A stretch of DNA of 64,000 nucleotides from Nageia nagi (taxonomy: Eukaryota > Pinophyta). The position numbers were made by a program, and so were the translations under genes. Below are positions 46,012 through 56,459 of this stretch, in pieces. Each line of letters starts with the position of its first letter. Positions within the stretch are counted from its first letter, which is position 1. Location of the stretch: NCBI GenBank assembly GCA_050084985.1, contig JBITNC010000001.1, forward strand, positions 87,358,001 to 87,422,000. Direction: 5' to 3'. The notes beneath the pieces are model-generated. The model made no database searches. It was not told where the DNA came from and worked only from the letters and a program-made list of their open reading frames with translations.

Positions 46012-47395
46012 GTGTATGAAAAGTTGTCTTCATATAGGTCCAAGTATGAGGGTTTGCATGAATTTCATTTGCAAAATGGAGTTCTTTATTATTTTAATAC
46101 ATTATGTGCATCTATAGGTGAAAGAATTGGACTAATTAGAGAAGCACACACTTCAAAGATTGTAGGACATTTTGGGGTTGGAAAGATAATGTACAATTTA
46201 CAAAGGTATGTATATTGGCCAAAGATTCAAGATCAAGTTGCTAAGTACATAAGGGGGTGTTCTTTATGTTGCACTAGAAATTTAAGTAATAAGAAATTGG
46301 GTTTGTATCAACCACTTCTAGTACCTTCACATCCATGGGAGTGTATCTCAATGGATTTTGTGGGAGGATTGCTTATGACTAAGAGAGGTCATGACTATTT
46401 ATTTATTATTATGGATAGATTTAGCAAGATGTGTGTTTTGATTCCATGTAAAAATACTTTAACAAGACAAGATTATACAAATTTATTCTTTTCTCATGTT
46501 TGGTTTCATTTTGGATTACCTAATTCCATTGTTTCAGATAGAGATAGTAGAATTTTGGGAAAGTTTTAGACATGTTTGTGGGAAAAGATGGATACAAGGT
46601 TGAAGAGGAGTACTGATTTTCATCCTCAAATGAATGAAAAATCCAAGGTGGTGAATAGGATAGTAGTTCAACTCTTGAGAGGTTATTGTGGTAAACATCC
46701 TAAGTCTTGGGATGAACATCTTGAATATATCCAACATGCATATAATAGGGCAATTCATTCTTCCATTAATAAGAGTCCTTTTGAGACTTATTTTGGTTAT
46801 TTACCACCTTCACCTTTTGATTATGTGTTTGGGCAACAAAAGGATGAAAAAGATTCACTTGAGAAAGAAGAAAAGTGAGCTAAAAATTTTGTTAAAAAGA
46901 TTGGGCAAATTTATTTGAAAGTCCAAGAGCAACTTGAGACAAGCCAAGCAAAGTACAAGATGAGACATGAAAAACATATACTTGACCATAAAGTTCATGT
47001 AGGAGACCATGTTTGGTTGCATCTTAGTAAGGAGAGGTTGTAAGGACCAGCTGAGAACTTGAAACCTATAAGGTATGGACCATTTGAGATTATGGAGCAA
47101 GTAAGTGAGAATGCTTTTAGATTGAATCTACCAAAATATATGAACATCTATTTAGTTGTGAATGTTGAGCATTTGAAATTGTATGAGCCATCTATTTCGA
47201 CTAAATATGAAGTAGGTTTAGATCATATTTTACCATCTATTGATGACTTAGCTCCTAACACTATGGATGAACTCAAGAAGGACACCATATTGGAAAATAA
47301 GGTTTGTGCTACAAGAAGAGGTGAAATAGAGCTATGGTTGGTTGGATTAAAATGACATAAGCCTAATAAATCCAAGTGGATGGATAGGTCTAGAT
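46012..47395 (+). pseudogene. Integrase and chromodomain-like tail
   Basis: The open frame 46012-46569 starts with the H2C2 zinc-binding region (EAHTSKIVGHFGVGKIMYNL, then YWPKIQDQVAKYIRGCSLC), then the core ISMDFVGGL, YLFIIMDRFSKMCVLIPC and IVSDRDSRI (two catalytic Asp). The next frame 46576-46878 has TDFHPQMNEKSKVVNRIVVQ, where the third catalytic residue, Glu in QT-GQTE-VN, reads Lys. Then AYNRAIHSSINKSPFETYFG. 46900-47355 gives VGDHVWLHLSKERL, IRYGPFEIMEQVSENAFRLN and NVEHLKLYEPS. The last part, TRRGEIELWLVGLK and KPNKSKWM at about 47320-47385, looks like a worn chromodomain. Confidence 0.9.
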
Positions 47396-47457
47396 TTGGG
47401 GATTTTTATCCTCACATATGCATTTGTGGGACCAAATTCTTCTCTATTGGGGAGGTA

Positions 47458-48191
47458 TGATTTGAATTAGATCATATCAGGTTATCTTTTTTAGAAGTAG
47501 TACTCATTGCAAATGTATCTATGCTTGGAGATAGATTGAATATTAAAATATGGAGTTGATTGAAATTTAGTTTTAGTCTACTAGTGGTATGCAAAAATTT
47601 GAATATAGGCCTCCAATGACATGCCATTTGATGAGTTAGCAGTGGGAGTCAAAGGGATGTTGATGTGTTGGGTAGAGGAACTATTTCAACTTCCATAAAT
47701 GATATCAAGAAGGTATTTCTAAGGTAATTCAAGGCTTATTAAAGAGCATACCACCCTCTTAATTCTCAATGGGAGTTTTGAGAGTTTGTAGATTTTAGAT
47801 TGTAAGATTTGAAGGAAGACCAAGAGTCATTCCAAAATCTTATAGTTATGAGATTATATTTTCTTCTTTCTATAAGAGATTTTAGTAATTGTAGGAGATT
47901 GTATTGCCATTATGTTGAGGGTATTTCTATATGCATGTAATATTGTAGTTTCCATAGATAATGAAAAGAGTAGGCTTCAATTCCATGCTAGATTAGCCCA
48001 CAATGGGTGAGCTAGGGTAAAATCATTATGTTAATGTTGTTGTGTGTTTGAGATTGCTATTTTATGATTCACATTATGCAATTTTTAAATTTATATGCAA
48101 TTTGTATGATCTCATAATGCTGAATGTATTTTCATTTGAATCTTTAAGTGAGGATTTGAGTATGCTATAAGCATCCAATGATCATGAATCA
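47458..48191 (+). repeat. 3' LTR of the chromovirus-like element (734 bp)
   Basis: Starts TGATTTGAATTAGATCATA and ends ATGAATCA. It carries about 34 bp not in the 5' LTR (near 47595-47630, 'atataggcctccaatgac'). It is preceded by purine-rich 'ggggaggta'. Confidence 0.9.
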
Positions 48192-49899
48192 TTTTTATAC
48201 CCCATTCCCTCAAATTCTCCATGATTTTGAAGTTGATTCATTTATATAAGTTAGATTGAGGGAGGGGGTATTAAAATAAACCCTGCTACAAATTTTTTTA
48301 CATTACATGCTATTGATCAAGTCTTTGAAGATCTAACTAATCCACATGAGGGAGAATTATAATTGATGTAAATGAAACATTCCAAATTGAGACCATACCT
48401 AAACCACAAGATCAAACTAATACCATACCATAATCCCATGATAACCCCAACCCTAAACTCTTATTAATACCATACCTTAGATTGAAACTAATGATATACC
48501 TCAACTAATAAAAATTTATATTACATGATTAACATGATTCATTCTTTATGAAACAATATGGGTATGTTGTAATGAAGATAATTGTCCCACCTCAACAATC
48601 TCATGATTAGCTAGAACCCCAAATAAATTGACATCGATGTTGCAAATATATGCTTATGACCTTGATTTCTTATAAATAGAGAAAATTTAGGACCCCATAC
48701 TTTTGAGAAAATATTGAACAAAATTGTAGTAGGTACAAGTGGATACTAATCAGATACATGTGTTGAAATGCTTTATCTTAGAGAAGGAATTATTGAAAGA
48801 TTCAATTGTTAAGTAGTAATGTGACAAAGGTTCAACTTGAACAAAGTAAAAGTAGACTAAAATTTTGAATGGAATACATAAATCATTTCACACTACATAC
48901 AATACTATAGATAATTCAATCTAATAAAACAAATATGCATGACAACTACAAGATGATGAATATAGCTTGCATAAATGATCTCAAATCAATATGCAATTGA
49001 TTGCCTACAACACTATCTCACATGTTTACTTACATACTAATGTTTGTCAATAATTCTTTTTTTGAATATTTTTCTTATTAAATTAGTCATAGTTTCTAAA
49101 TACAAATCATGTGTGTTGAATCTCTTCATTACAAAAATAAAAGAGATAATTTTATATGTTCTCTTCATGAAATATTGTGTGGGTTGATTTATAGTTGGTA
49201 AATCCAACCAAACCATCATTTTTAGGCATAGTAGTAAAACTCACTAGTACTCATAAGGAATTGTGAGTTCTTATCCTAAGTGGGCTTTAGCAAGTCTAGA
49301 CAACTTAAAATCACTAGACTTGACAAGTCTGGTAATTTAGAAAGATAAAAAAATATAGAGAAGTAACTTAAAAACTAAAAAGCCCCCACCCCATTTATCA
49401 TGTTTTAGTTTATAGCTACTAGGAGAAAGATGAAAGAGAGGGAAAGGTATTTTATAGCTACTATGTGATTTATCTCCATTAGAAAAAAAATTATTTGAGT
49501 TGGGAAGAATCTAACACTCACCAAATGACACCAAAAATCCATAATTTGAAGAATTAGGGTAAATAAAATTATTTCTTTTACATTCTTTTTCTTGGTTTCT
49601 TTTTCATTTTGTTTGCTTGAAAATTATTCTGGGGGTTTTAGTTTTTCTTTTGATTTAATAGAAATAAGCAACCAGGTCTTGTGAATTTGTGATTATTTGA
49701 TAAAAAATTAATATTGGTACTAGGATAATTAGGGTTTCTTTTTTTTTCTAATTATAAATTACAATCACAAATTTAAGAAAAAATAGTTAGGGTTTACTAT
49801 TTTTTTTTTAAAGTTTATGCTTGTATTTAAAATTTAAATCTAATTTTCATTTGTGATTATTTTTTATTTTTTATTATAAAGTTGAAAGAATCCAAGATA
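48192..49899. other. Upstream region of the hAT relic, unassigned
   Basis: No coding domain recognised. 48250-48270 has a purine run 'gagggagggggt'. 49225-49330 is rich in short direct and inverted words (actcactagtactc, gtctagac, actagacttgacaagtct) and could contain the hAT left end, but I found no matching right terminal inverted repeat. Confidence 0.35.
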
Positions 49900-50315
49900 A
49901 TGGCTAGTACAACCTTAAGGAAGAAAGATCCAACATGGAAATATAGTAAATATGGACCAAAAAAGAGGGGATGTAATATTCAATATCTATGATATAAAGA
50001 TGAAATGAGGCATAAACCATCTCAATAATAGCTTATCTAAGATATCAAGGAAATAACTTAGGCCATGCTCCAATGTTTTCATTAATGTTGAGTGATAATG
50101 CAATGTAATTCTCCCTAATTTTAATGAGAATAAGGAACTAAAAAGGAAACATAATGAGGCCATGGAAACCCCCCTGGATCCATAGGTATCAATATCCCAC
50201 ATGGGTAACCACCATTTCTTAGGTTTAGAGTTGGTAGTGGTTGTACTAGCTCCAACACTACTTTAGTCACAAATCTTAGGATTAACACTCCCAAATCCAT
50301 TTTTGCTACACATTC

Positions 50316-50988
50316 TGTAGACCATAAATAATGAATTAAATAAATAATTTATTAATATGATTTATAATATATAATGTTATTTGAAGTAATACAAGCCATA
50401 TATTATCTCTAACTGATGTATAAACCTCATAAATGAATAGATATTTTTAAGTACATGCAAAACAATGGTCACATGCCTATTTCTGATCATCAATGAGCTC
50501 TAGGTAATGAAATTACCACTCCATAAATTTATAGAAAATACATGTTGTTAGCTATGTGAATTAGGTAGATCCACATGCACAAATTAAAGTATGTGGATCA
50601 AGATGAAGAGTATTACAGATCAAAATTCAAACATGATAATATACCATGCATAACATACACTATTAACATCCTAAAATAAGAAGAATTTGACCTTGCATAA
50701 AGAACAATATATGATCACCCCAACTAAGGTATAACAAATACAAGGTTAATTGGTGGTGTCTAAAGACATCATTTCATTTGTGGTGCATTCATTGGACTTG
50801 CTTGCATATGAAATATCTTGCTTTGATCTTCTTTTATAGATGCATTTGTTATTAAGATCTACACCTTTTACATTAATATTTGCTTTTTACATTGCTTGTG
50901 GTGCATTTACACCCTTTTTATAATAATATCATTTAATGCAATAAATATGAATTATTAATTAATAATAAATCATATTTAAGCATCTACA
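50316..50988 (-). repeat. 3' LTR of the non-autonomous element (673 bp)
   Basis: On the minus strand it starts at 50988 with TGTAGATGCTTAAATATGAT and ends at 50316 with CTACA preceded by 'atttatggt'. It shares 'ttattattaattaataattc', 'aaaaagggtgtaaa' and 'gcaatgtaa' with the 5' LTR, though with more changes than expected for a very recent insertion. Confidence 0.75.
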
Positions 50989-51395
50989 TTTTTTTCCTCT
51001 TTGGATATGTAATGAAAGGCATTAAAGTTGCATAATCCAAAAAATTAAAGAAGAAAAATATATGCCTAAAATTGAACCATTCCTCCTTGATCATTGTTGA
51101 TTTGATGCCCATTTTATTCTCCTTTTTTACTTGATTACCCTCAAAAAACTCCATGAATGGGGTGATCAAGATAAAAATAAGATGGGGGGATATGATATTT
51201 GAGGTTGCCCTAAGAATTCACTAGAAATTACCATATTGAAGGATTGATGATATTTTTGGATCTACTCTTCAGACGGATTCCTTCAATCATTACCCATGAT
51301 GCAACAAGAAACTCTCTTCTCCTCACTTGATGGATGGTGGTAACTCCTTCACTTTTGATCTTGATTGCTTCCTTTTGATCTAGTTTCTCACCATG

Positions 51396-51580
51396 TCAAC
51401 ATTGATATCTACTACAGTAGTGAATCACCATTGGTATCTACAAGACAATGGCCAACATATCAATATTGGTATCTACCAAAGTAGTGGATAATAAATTGAC
51501 ATTGGTATCTATCAAAAAAGTGGCCAATGAGTCACTATTAAAATCTACAAAAGTAGTGGCCAATGAGGACTTGGATAAAA
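51396..51580 (+). repeat. 36-bp tandem array inside the non-autonomous element
   Basis: Five units built on 'attggtatctacaaaagtag' plus 'tggccaatgagtcac', starting at about 51400, 51433, 51466, 51502 and 51538. The period is a multiple of three, and on the plus strand it reads as repeats of STKVVANES (frame 51448-51654). That strand is antisense to the element, so I do not call it a gene. Confidence 0.7.
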
Positions 51581-51668
51581 AGAGAGATTTGAATGAAACT
51601 CCTTCTCAAATGAACATAAAATTTTTCCATATAGGACAAAATCCTTCAAAATAATGAGTTCACCAAAA

Positions 51669-52295
51669 TGTAGACCTCAAATAATGCATAAATTATAAAA
51701 TCGATTTGTCCATAATATATTATTGAAGAATATATGAAAAATATGACATCAAATGAATAATGATAATCAATGTACCTTCATCACAATATCATGAACATGA
51801 AATAATAGAAACCATTCATTAACCATCACAATGCATTCAAAGAGACACATGCTACCAACGATCCAAGATACCATGTCTATGGCAACATGAATTGAATATA
51901 TCAATGAATGTAATAAAAAGTATATGAAAGTGACATGAAGGGTTCAACATATATATGAAGAGGTGGTGTTACAAAATACTATTATTGGTAGGATAGAGTG
52001 ATCTTGTATATTTTGAAATCTCTCTTGAAATCTTTGATGCTCTCATATGATACCTCCTTATGTTGCCTTTGATGTGGCTTATAGGAACATGTGGTCTTAT
52101 TTAATTCTTGGGATCATTTCACATTACATGGTTTGAGGTGTCTTTCTTGATATTTGACACTTTTTACATTGTGCAATGGCCCATTACATTAATTACATTG
52201 CCTTGGATATATTTTAACCCCTTTTTACAATAAATATCATTGATGCCATAAAATGAATTATTTAATAAATAATAATTCATTTTTAGGCATCTACA
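51669..52295 (-). repeat. 5' LTR of the non-autonomous element (627 bp)
   Basis: On the minus strand from 52295. It matches the Tat LTR at 15128-15751 over its first 250 bp especially well: 'cctaaaaatgaa', 'ttattaaataattca', 'gcatcaatg', 'aaaaaggggttaaaatat' and 'ccaaggcaatgtaatt', with 'gatcccaagaa' further in. Confidence 0.85.
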
Positions 52296-53927
52296 CATTC
52301 CACTCCAAGGTTGCAATGCATATTTCATGCTATGACCACATGGAATGAGGATAGATATAAGGTAAACAAGAAGGTGATAGCCATATTTTAGTTTTTTTAT
52401 ACTTATAGTTCAATGTGGCAAAGACTCCATACCACTAGGGCATGGTAGATGCCATTGCAGCATGCATTCTAGGATTTAAGTTGGCCACATATCATGATTT
52501 GATGGGTTCTCTCCTTGAAGAATTAATGCAAGATATTTAGAATGTTTTTGATAAGCAACATGAAGTGTAATAGGCATCATTCTAAATAATTATATCAAAT
52601 GGTTGGGAAGATAGGAAGGACATGATACTACTCAATTTATTAGTTGTCTTTGATGGCATTGTATTTTTGATATCCATAGATTCATTTTCGATGGTGAAGA
52701 GGGAACCACATCTTGAAGCCTTGTTGGATGATATAGTGGATGAGGTGGGAGAAAAACATATTATCTATATCATCACTAATAATGATTCATCTTACAAGAT
52801 AATAATAAAATTGTTGGAGAACAAATATTAGACACTTCTATGGACCCCATGTACAACCCATTGTATTTATTTATTATTAGAGGATATTGAAAAATTATAT
52901 ACAAAGATGTCAATTCTTAAGAAGGAAAATATTGTGGTTAAATATATTTACAATCACTCATGGGTGTTGCACACTATGAGGCAATACACTAGTGGAAAGG
53001 AGATAACACCACCTAACATTACATAATTCACCATAAATTTTATTACAATGCAAAGTATCTTCTAATCATATATTCATAAATCATAAACTTTATACTCATA
53101 GTATCATAAATATGATAATTATTATTTATTTTTAATTATCAAATATTTATTAACTAATTTGAATAATAAATTTGATATCTAGGGGGAATTGAAGAAGATG
53201 TTTGTTGGTGATGAGTGGCTCATAAAGGCTAAACCCAAGTTTAGAGGCACCACCAAATGAAAGGCAATCTACAACATTTTATTTGAATAGCCCTTCTATA
53301 TGGCCATGGAGGAGGCCACCAAGGTATTACTATAAACTACAACTTGTAAGATTAAACTTTTAATTTTATTTTTTGTTTAAAATTTATATTAAATTAAAAA
53401 AATTCCATGCAATAGAGCCTTTAGTGAGAGTTTTTTCTTATCAATAGAGAGAAACCACCTATGGTTTATCTATATGATGCCATGCATAGGGCCAAATAAT
53501 CAAGTATTGCATATTATAATGATATCAAGGTCAATTCAATCCCATTTGAGATCTTATTGATATTCATTGAACATCCCAACTTCATACTCTACATACAATA
53601 ATTTACTATCTTAACCCTAAATTCTTTTTTTGGAAAAAATGTAAGGATTACCAAATAATGTCAATTTTTAGGATTTCTATTGATCATTTTGTGGCTAATC
53701 TAAATGTTTGTACATATATATAATATGATATTCAATTTTAGAAAAAAATACCACTAGCAATTCAGTGTTATGCATAAGGAATGATGGCAAGATTAAAATT
53801 TTCAAATGTTGGCAAACACAATTTGAAGTAATGGCCAAAGGTGTTTGAAACTTGCATAAGGTAGGTGGCAAAATTAATTTTTTTAAAGTTGGAATTTTTT
53901 GGTGATATATATTATTTTTCAATTTTA

Positions 53928-54545
53928 TGATGATCACTAGAGTAAATTTCAAGATGATCATCTACATAAAGGTAGGGATGATTATCTAAATAGAAATATA
54001 GATAATCATTTGCATAGAAACACAAAAAGATCATCTACAAAAAAATAAAAATAATCATTTGTGTATTTGTGATGAAGATCATCAGCACTTTTCTACAGAT
54101 GATCATCTATGTATTTGTGATGATGATCATCTACATTAAAGTGAAGATGATCATCTACATTAAAGTGAAGATGATCATCTGTACAGAAGCACAGATGATC
54201 ATCTATACAAAAGCATAGATGATTATCTATAAAAAAGCATAGATGATTGTTAGTACAAGAGCACAGATGATCATTTGTTTGTTTATGTAGATGATTTCTA
54301 GCATAAATATCAAGATGATCATCTACATAAAGGAAAGGATGATCATCTACATTGAAGCACAAATGATCATCTGCATAAAATCACAAATGATCATTTACAT
54401 AAAATAAATATGATCATCTTTAAAGAAGCATAGATGGTTGTTAGTACAAAAGCACAAATGATAGTCTATATATTTATGTATATGATCATCAGTACATTTA
54501 CACTATCGATCATCTGTACATTTATGCTATCAATTATCTGTACCC
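53928..54545. repeat. Minisatellite with palindromic core GATGATCATC, array 1
   Basis: About 25 units, mostly 24 bp, each with the 10-bp perfect palindrome GATGATCATC or a close variant. The cleanest units lie at 54117-54215 (two adjacent units are identical). On the minus strand the 24-bp period reads as an 8-residue repeat DDHLHFNV / DDHLCFCT and stays open over 54093-54362. The long frame follows from the period and is not evidence of a gene. Confidence 0.85.
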
Positions 54546-54779
54546 AAAATAAAAAGACATTTCAAAACTTGAAAAAGGTATTAAATGTGATCATATATCA
54601 TAAATGTGAACATATGTCAACTATTATAAAAGGGGTTCCATTGATCATTTTCACATCATATCACATTGCTTTGACCTCTTTTAATTTGCTTCTCCCTTTG
54701 CACTCCCTTGCCCCTCCTTTGCCCATGCAAATTTCCAATTTGTTCCTTGCCCTCCTACATTATAAATCCACCCCTCCTC

Positions 54780-55620
54780 GAATTTGAACTATATAGTGAT
54801 AGGATCATCATGTCAACCTCTAATGCTCTTGCAATGGCTACTGTACCATCATATAGTTACAACAATCTCATTTTCCCTTAAATTTATGAGATTCTTACCA
54901 CTCTTGGATACAAATTTACCTAGCTACAAGAATCTAGCCTTATGTTGTTAGTTTTAATGGGCAAGTTTCCAAATGATATTCCTCTTCTCAATGCCATTGT
55001 TAATTCCTATAATAATTATAATTTGACTATTACAATGATATTCCATGGGAAACCTATTTCCTTCTCTATCAAACCCTCTAATGTACATAGGTTGATAGGT
55101 CTTTCATTCAAGGAGTCTAAGGAGTAGGTCAATATGAAGGTAGATTTGTTAAATGAAAAAGATAAAATTCATTTGTAAATAAAATATGGTATCCAAGCTA
55201 ACTGTTTAATAGGTGAAAGTGTATAATACTATTTTTATTGATTTTTATGTATCTTTCATTATCTTTTATTTATTTTACATCAAATGATTTGTGATTTAGT
55301 ATATTTTTTGTATTTAACTACAATGCCTCAAGAAGGGGTCTCAATTTGCATGATGTCCAAAACCCTTAGCTAGAATAGTTTTAGAGGGGAGAGCATTAGA
55401 CATTCCTTTTTGGAGGCTTTATTACATTTTGAGATGTATTGAGCATAAAAGATTTGACTAGTGCTCTTTTATTGCTAATAGGATTCAAACTGACATTAGC
55501 ACTATCAAAATATCAAATTCCCAAAATGTGTACTTATCCACTACAACTATTTTCTTTCTTTATACTATGAGGCTCTTTATTCTCTTCAAAGCACCCTAAC
55601 TTCAATAATTAATCATAGCT
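54780..55620 (+). pseudogene. Unrecognised coding relic between the palindrome arrays
   Basis: Starts MSTSNALAMATVPS near 54810 and, after stops, an open stretch 54942-55127 reads LLVLMGKFPNDIPLLNAIVN and FHGKPISFSIKPSNVHRLIG then LSFKESKE. Later pieces near 55470-55600 (SFIANRIQ-like, DISTIKISN) are in other frames. The 'G-pIsFs...vhrLiGL' pattern is reminiscent of plant transposon-related mobile-domain proteins, but this is only a resemblance. It may be the 5' part of the relic at 56460-58110. Confidence 0.4.
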
Positions 55621-56087
55621 AGCTCAAATCATTAGCACTAACTACAGAAGAAGTGTAGGTACAAGAATCATTAGCTATGTTTTTATTTGGAATTTGGTGT
55701 GTACTCAATTTATAATAGGTAATTTTATATGATTCATTGAAAATGTTATTTAAACTTAATGCAAAGGAAGGCAACAAATTCAATCTTTTGTAGATAGGAT
55801 GCAATAAGGATCACAAGCAGAAGATGTTGGAGATTCATAAGGGGAAGTTGATTCACCCTTGGTGAGAAAATATACAAAAAGGCATAGGGGAAATGTAAAT
55901 GTCATCTTAGATTTTGGGGATAATTCTGCCATTTCATATCATATTCATAGTTTGCTTCCTATATCAAAAAATAATGATAATGAAGTTGAATAACTACAAT
56001 AATATAACTCTACTATCCCAATTTTAGGTATTCACTATTCACTCTTTATTTATACAATATACATTGGCATTGGTAGTATGTAAAATG

Positions 56088-56440
56088 GCATAGATGATCA
56101 TTAGTGAGACTACATTGATGATAGTTAGCATAATCTCAAAAATGATTGTATGTTAAATGACATTGATGACCATTTGTGCAATCTCAAAGATGATCATTGG
56201 CATCATCTTAAATATGATTGTCATGTATAATTCAGTGACAATTATCTTTAGAACAACATAGATGGTCATTTGTGAAATCTCACAAATGATCATCTATGCA
56301 TACTCACCAATGATCATCTTGAGAATGACACAGATGATCATCTTTCCATGTCACATATGATAATTAGTGTTATCCTAAAGATGATCATATGTGACCTATT
56401 CATGATGATCATCAATAAGATTGAAGATAATCATTTATTA
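56088..56440. repeat. Minisatellite with GATGATCATC core, array 2
   Basis: More degenerate than array 1, with spacing of about 24-30 bp: 'agatgatcat', 'aatgatcatctatg', 'aatgatcatctt', 'agatgatcatctt', 'agatgatcatatg' and 'gatgatcatc'. Same core word and same 5-6 bp preferred flanks, 1.5 kb from array 1. Confidence 0.75.
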
Positions 56441-56459
56441 TAGTTTCTAAATATTTTTA

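Larger units (their letters stand above)
42101..48191 (+). mobile_element. Ty3/gypsy chromovirus-like element, both LTRs present
   Basis: A complete 6.1-kb structure: LTR 42101-42802, PBS 42805, gag, protease, RT, RNase H, integrase with a chromodomain-like end, purine-rich 'ggggaggta' before the 3' LTR 47458-48191. The flanks are TTTCT (42096-42100) and TTTTT (48192-48196), a 4-of-5 match to a 5-bp target duplication. Domain order PR-RT-RH-IN marks gypsy. The single RNase H and chromodomain-like C-terminus distinguish it from the Tat element at 15128. The LTRs differ at roughly one base in seven or eight by eye, plus indels, so the insertion is old, and frameshifts and stops are frequent. 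Confidence 0.9.
50316..52295 (-). mobile_element. Non-autonomous LTR retrotransposon (1,980 bp) inserted in the hAT relic
   Basis: Minus-strand element with a perfect 5-bp target duplication CATTC at 50311-50315 and 52296-52300. 5' LTR 51669-52295 (start TGTAGATGCCTAAAAATGA, end CTACA). PBS region directly inside reads 'ttttggtgaactcatt' on its strand. The 680-bp interior (50989-51668) has no gag or pol domain. A polypurine tract 'aaagaggaaaaaaa' abuts the 3' LTR 50316-50988, which starts TGTAGATGC. The LTR family is that of the Tat element at 15128-15751, whose enzymes presumably mobilised it. Size and lack of coding place it between TRIM and LARD classes. The interior carries a 36-bp tandem array. 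Confidence 0.85.
49900..53700 (+). pseudogene. hAT-superfamily transposase relic (BED finger plus DUF659), split by an LTR element
   Basis: N-terminal exon from ATG 49900: MASTTLRKKDPTWKYSKYG, then CNIQYL, and in a shifted frame GINHLNNSL and LRPCSNV, a worn BED zinc finger. An LTR element occupies 50316-52295. The DUF659 domain follows: FNVAKTPY, AMVDAIAACILGFKLATYHD, SNGWEDRKDMILLNLLVVFD, then LDDIVDEVGEKHIIYIITNN (open 52622-52831), LLWTPCTTHCIYLLLEDIEK, VVKYIYNHSWVLHTMRQYTS and GKEIT. Intron 53055-53182 (GT-AG) leads to an exon 53183-53323 with GELKKMFVGDEWLIKAKPKF, then GT. The next exon starts near 53416 with KPPMVYLYDAMHRAK, IAYYNDIK and YYLNPKFFF to about 53640. The C-terminal hAT dimerisation domain is missing. 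Many stops. Confidence 0.8.

Noticed and set aside
46688-47100. Overlapping frames on both strands in the integrase
   Set aside because: Shadow frames of the chromovirus-like integrase; no independent motif.
15128-48191. Endogenous pararetrovirus (caulimovirid) origin for the gag-RT sequences
   Set aside because: Integrase, LTRs and gypsy or copia domain order are present and no movement-protein motif was seen, so these are LTR retrotransposons.
54093-54362. 89-codon minus-strand frame with Asp-Asp-His repeats as a metal-binding protein
   Set aside because: The frame is open only because the repeat period is 24 bp. It lacks flanking coding signal and continues into non-repeat stops.
53928-54545. 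Evenly spaced palindromic repeats resembling a CRISPR array
   Set aside because: Units are contiguous degenerate minisatellite repeats without unique spacers, in plant-type DNA; there are no cas genes.
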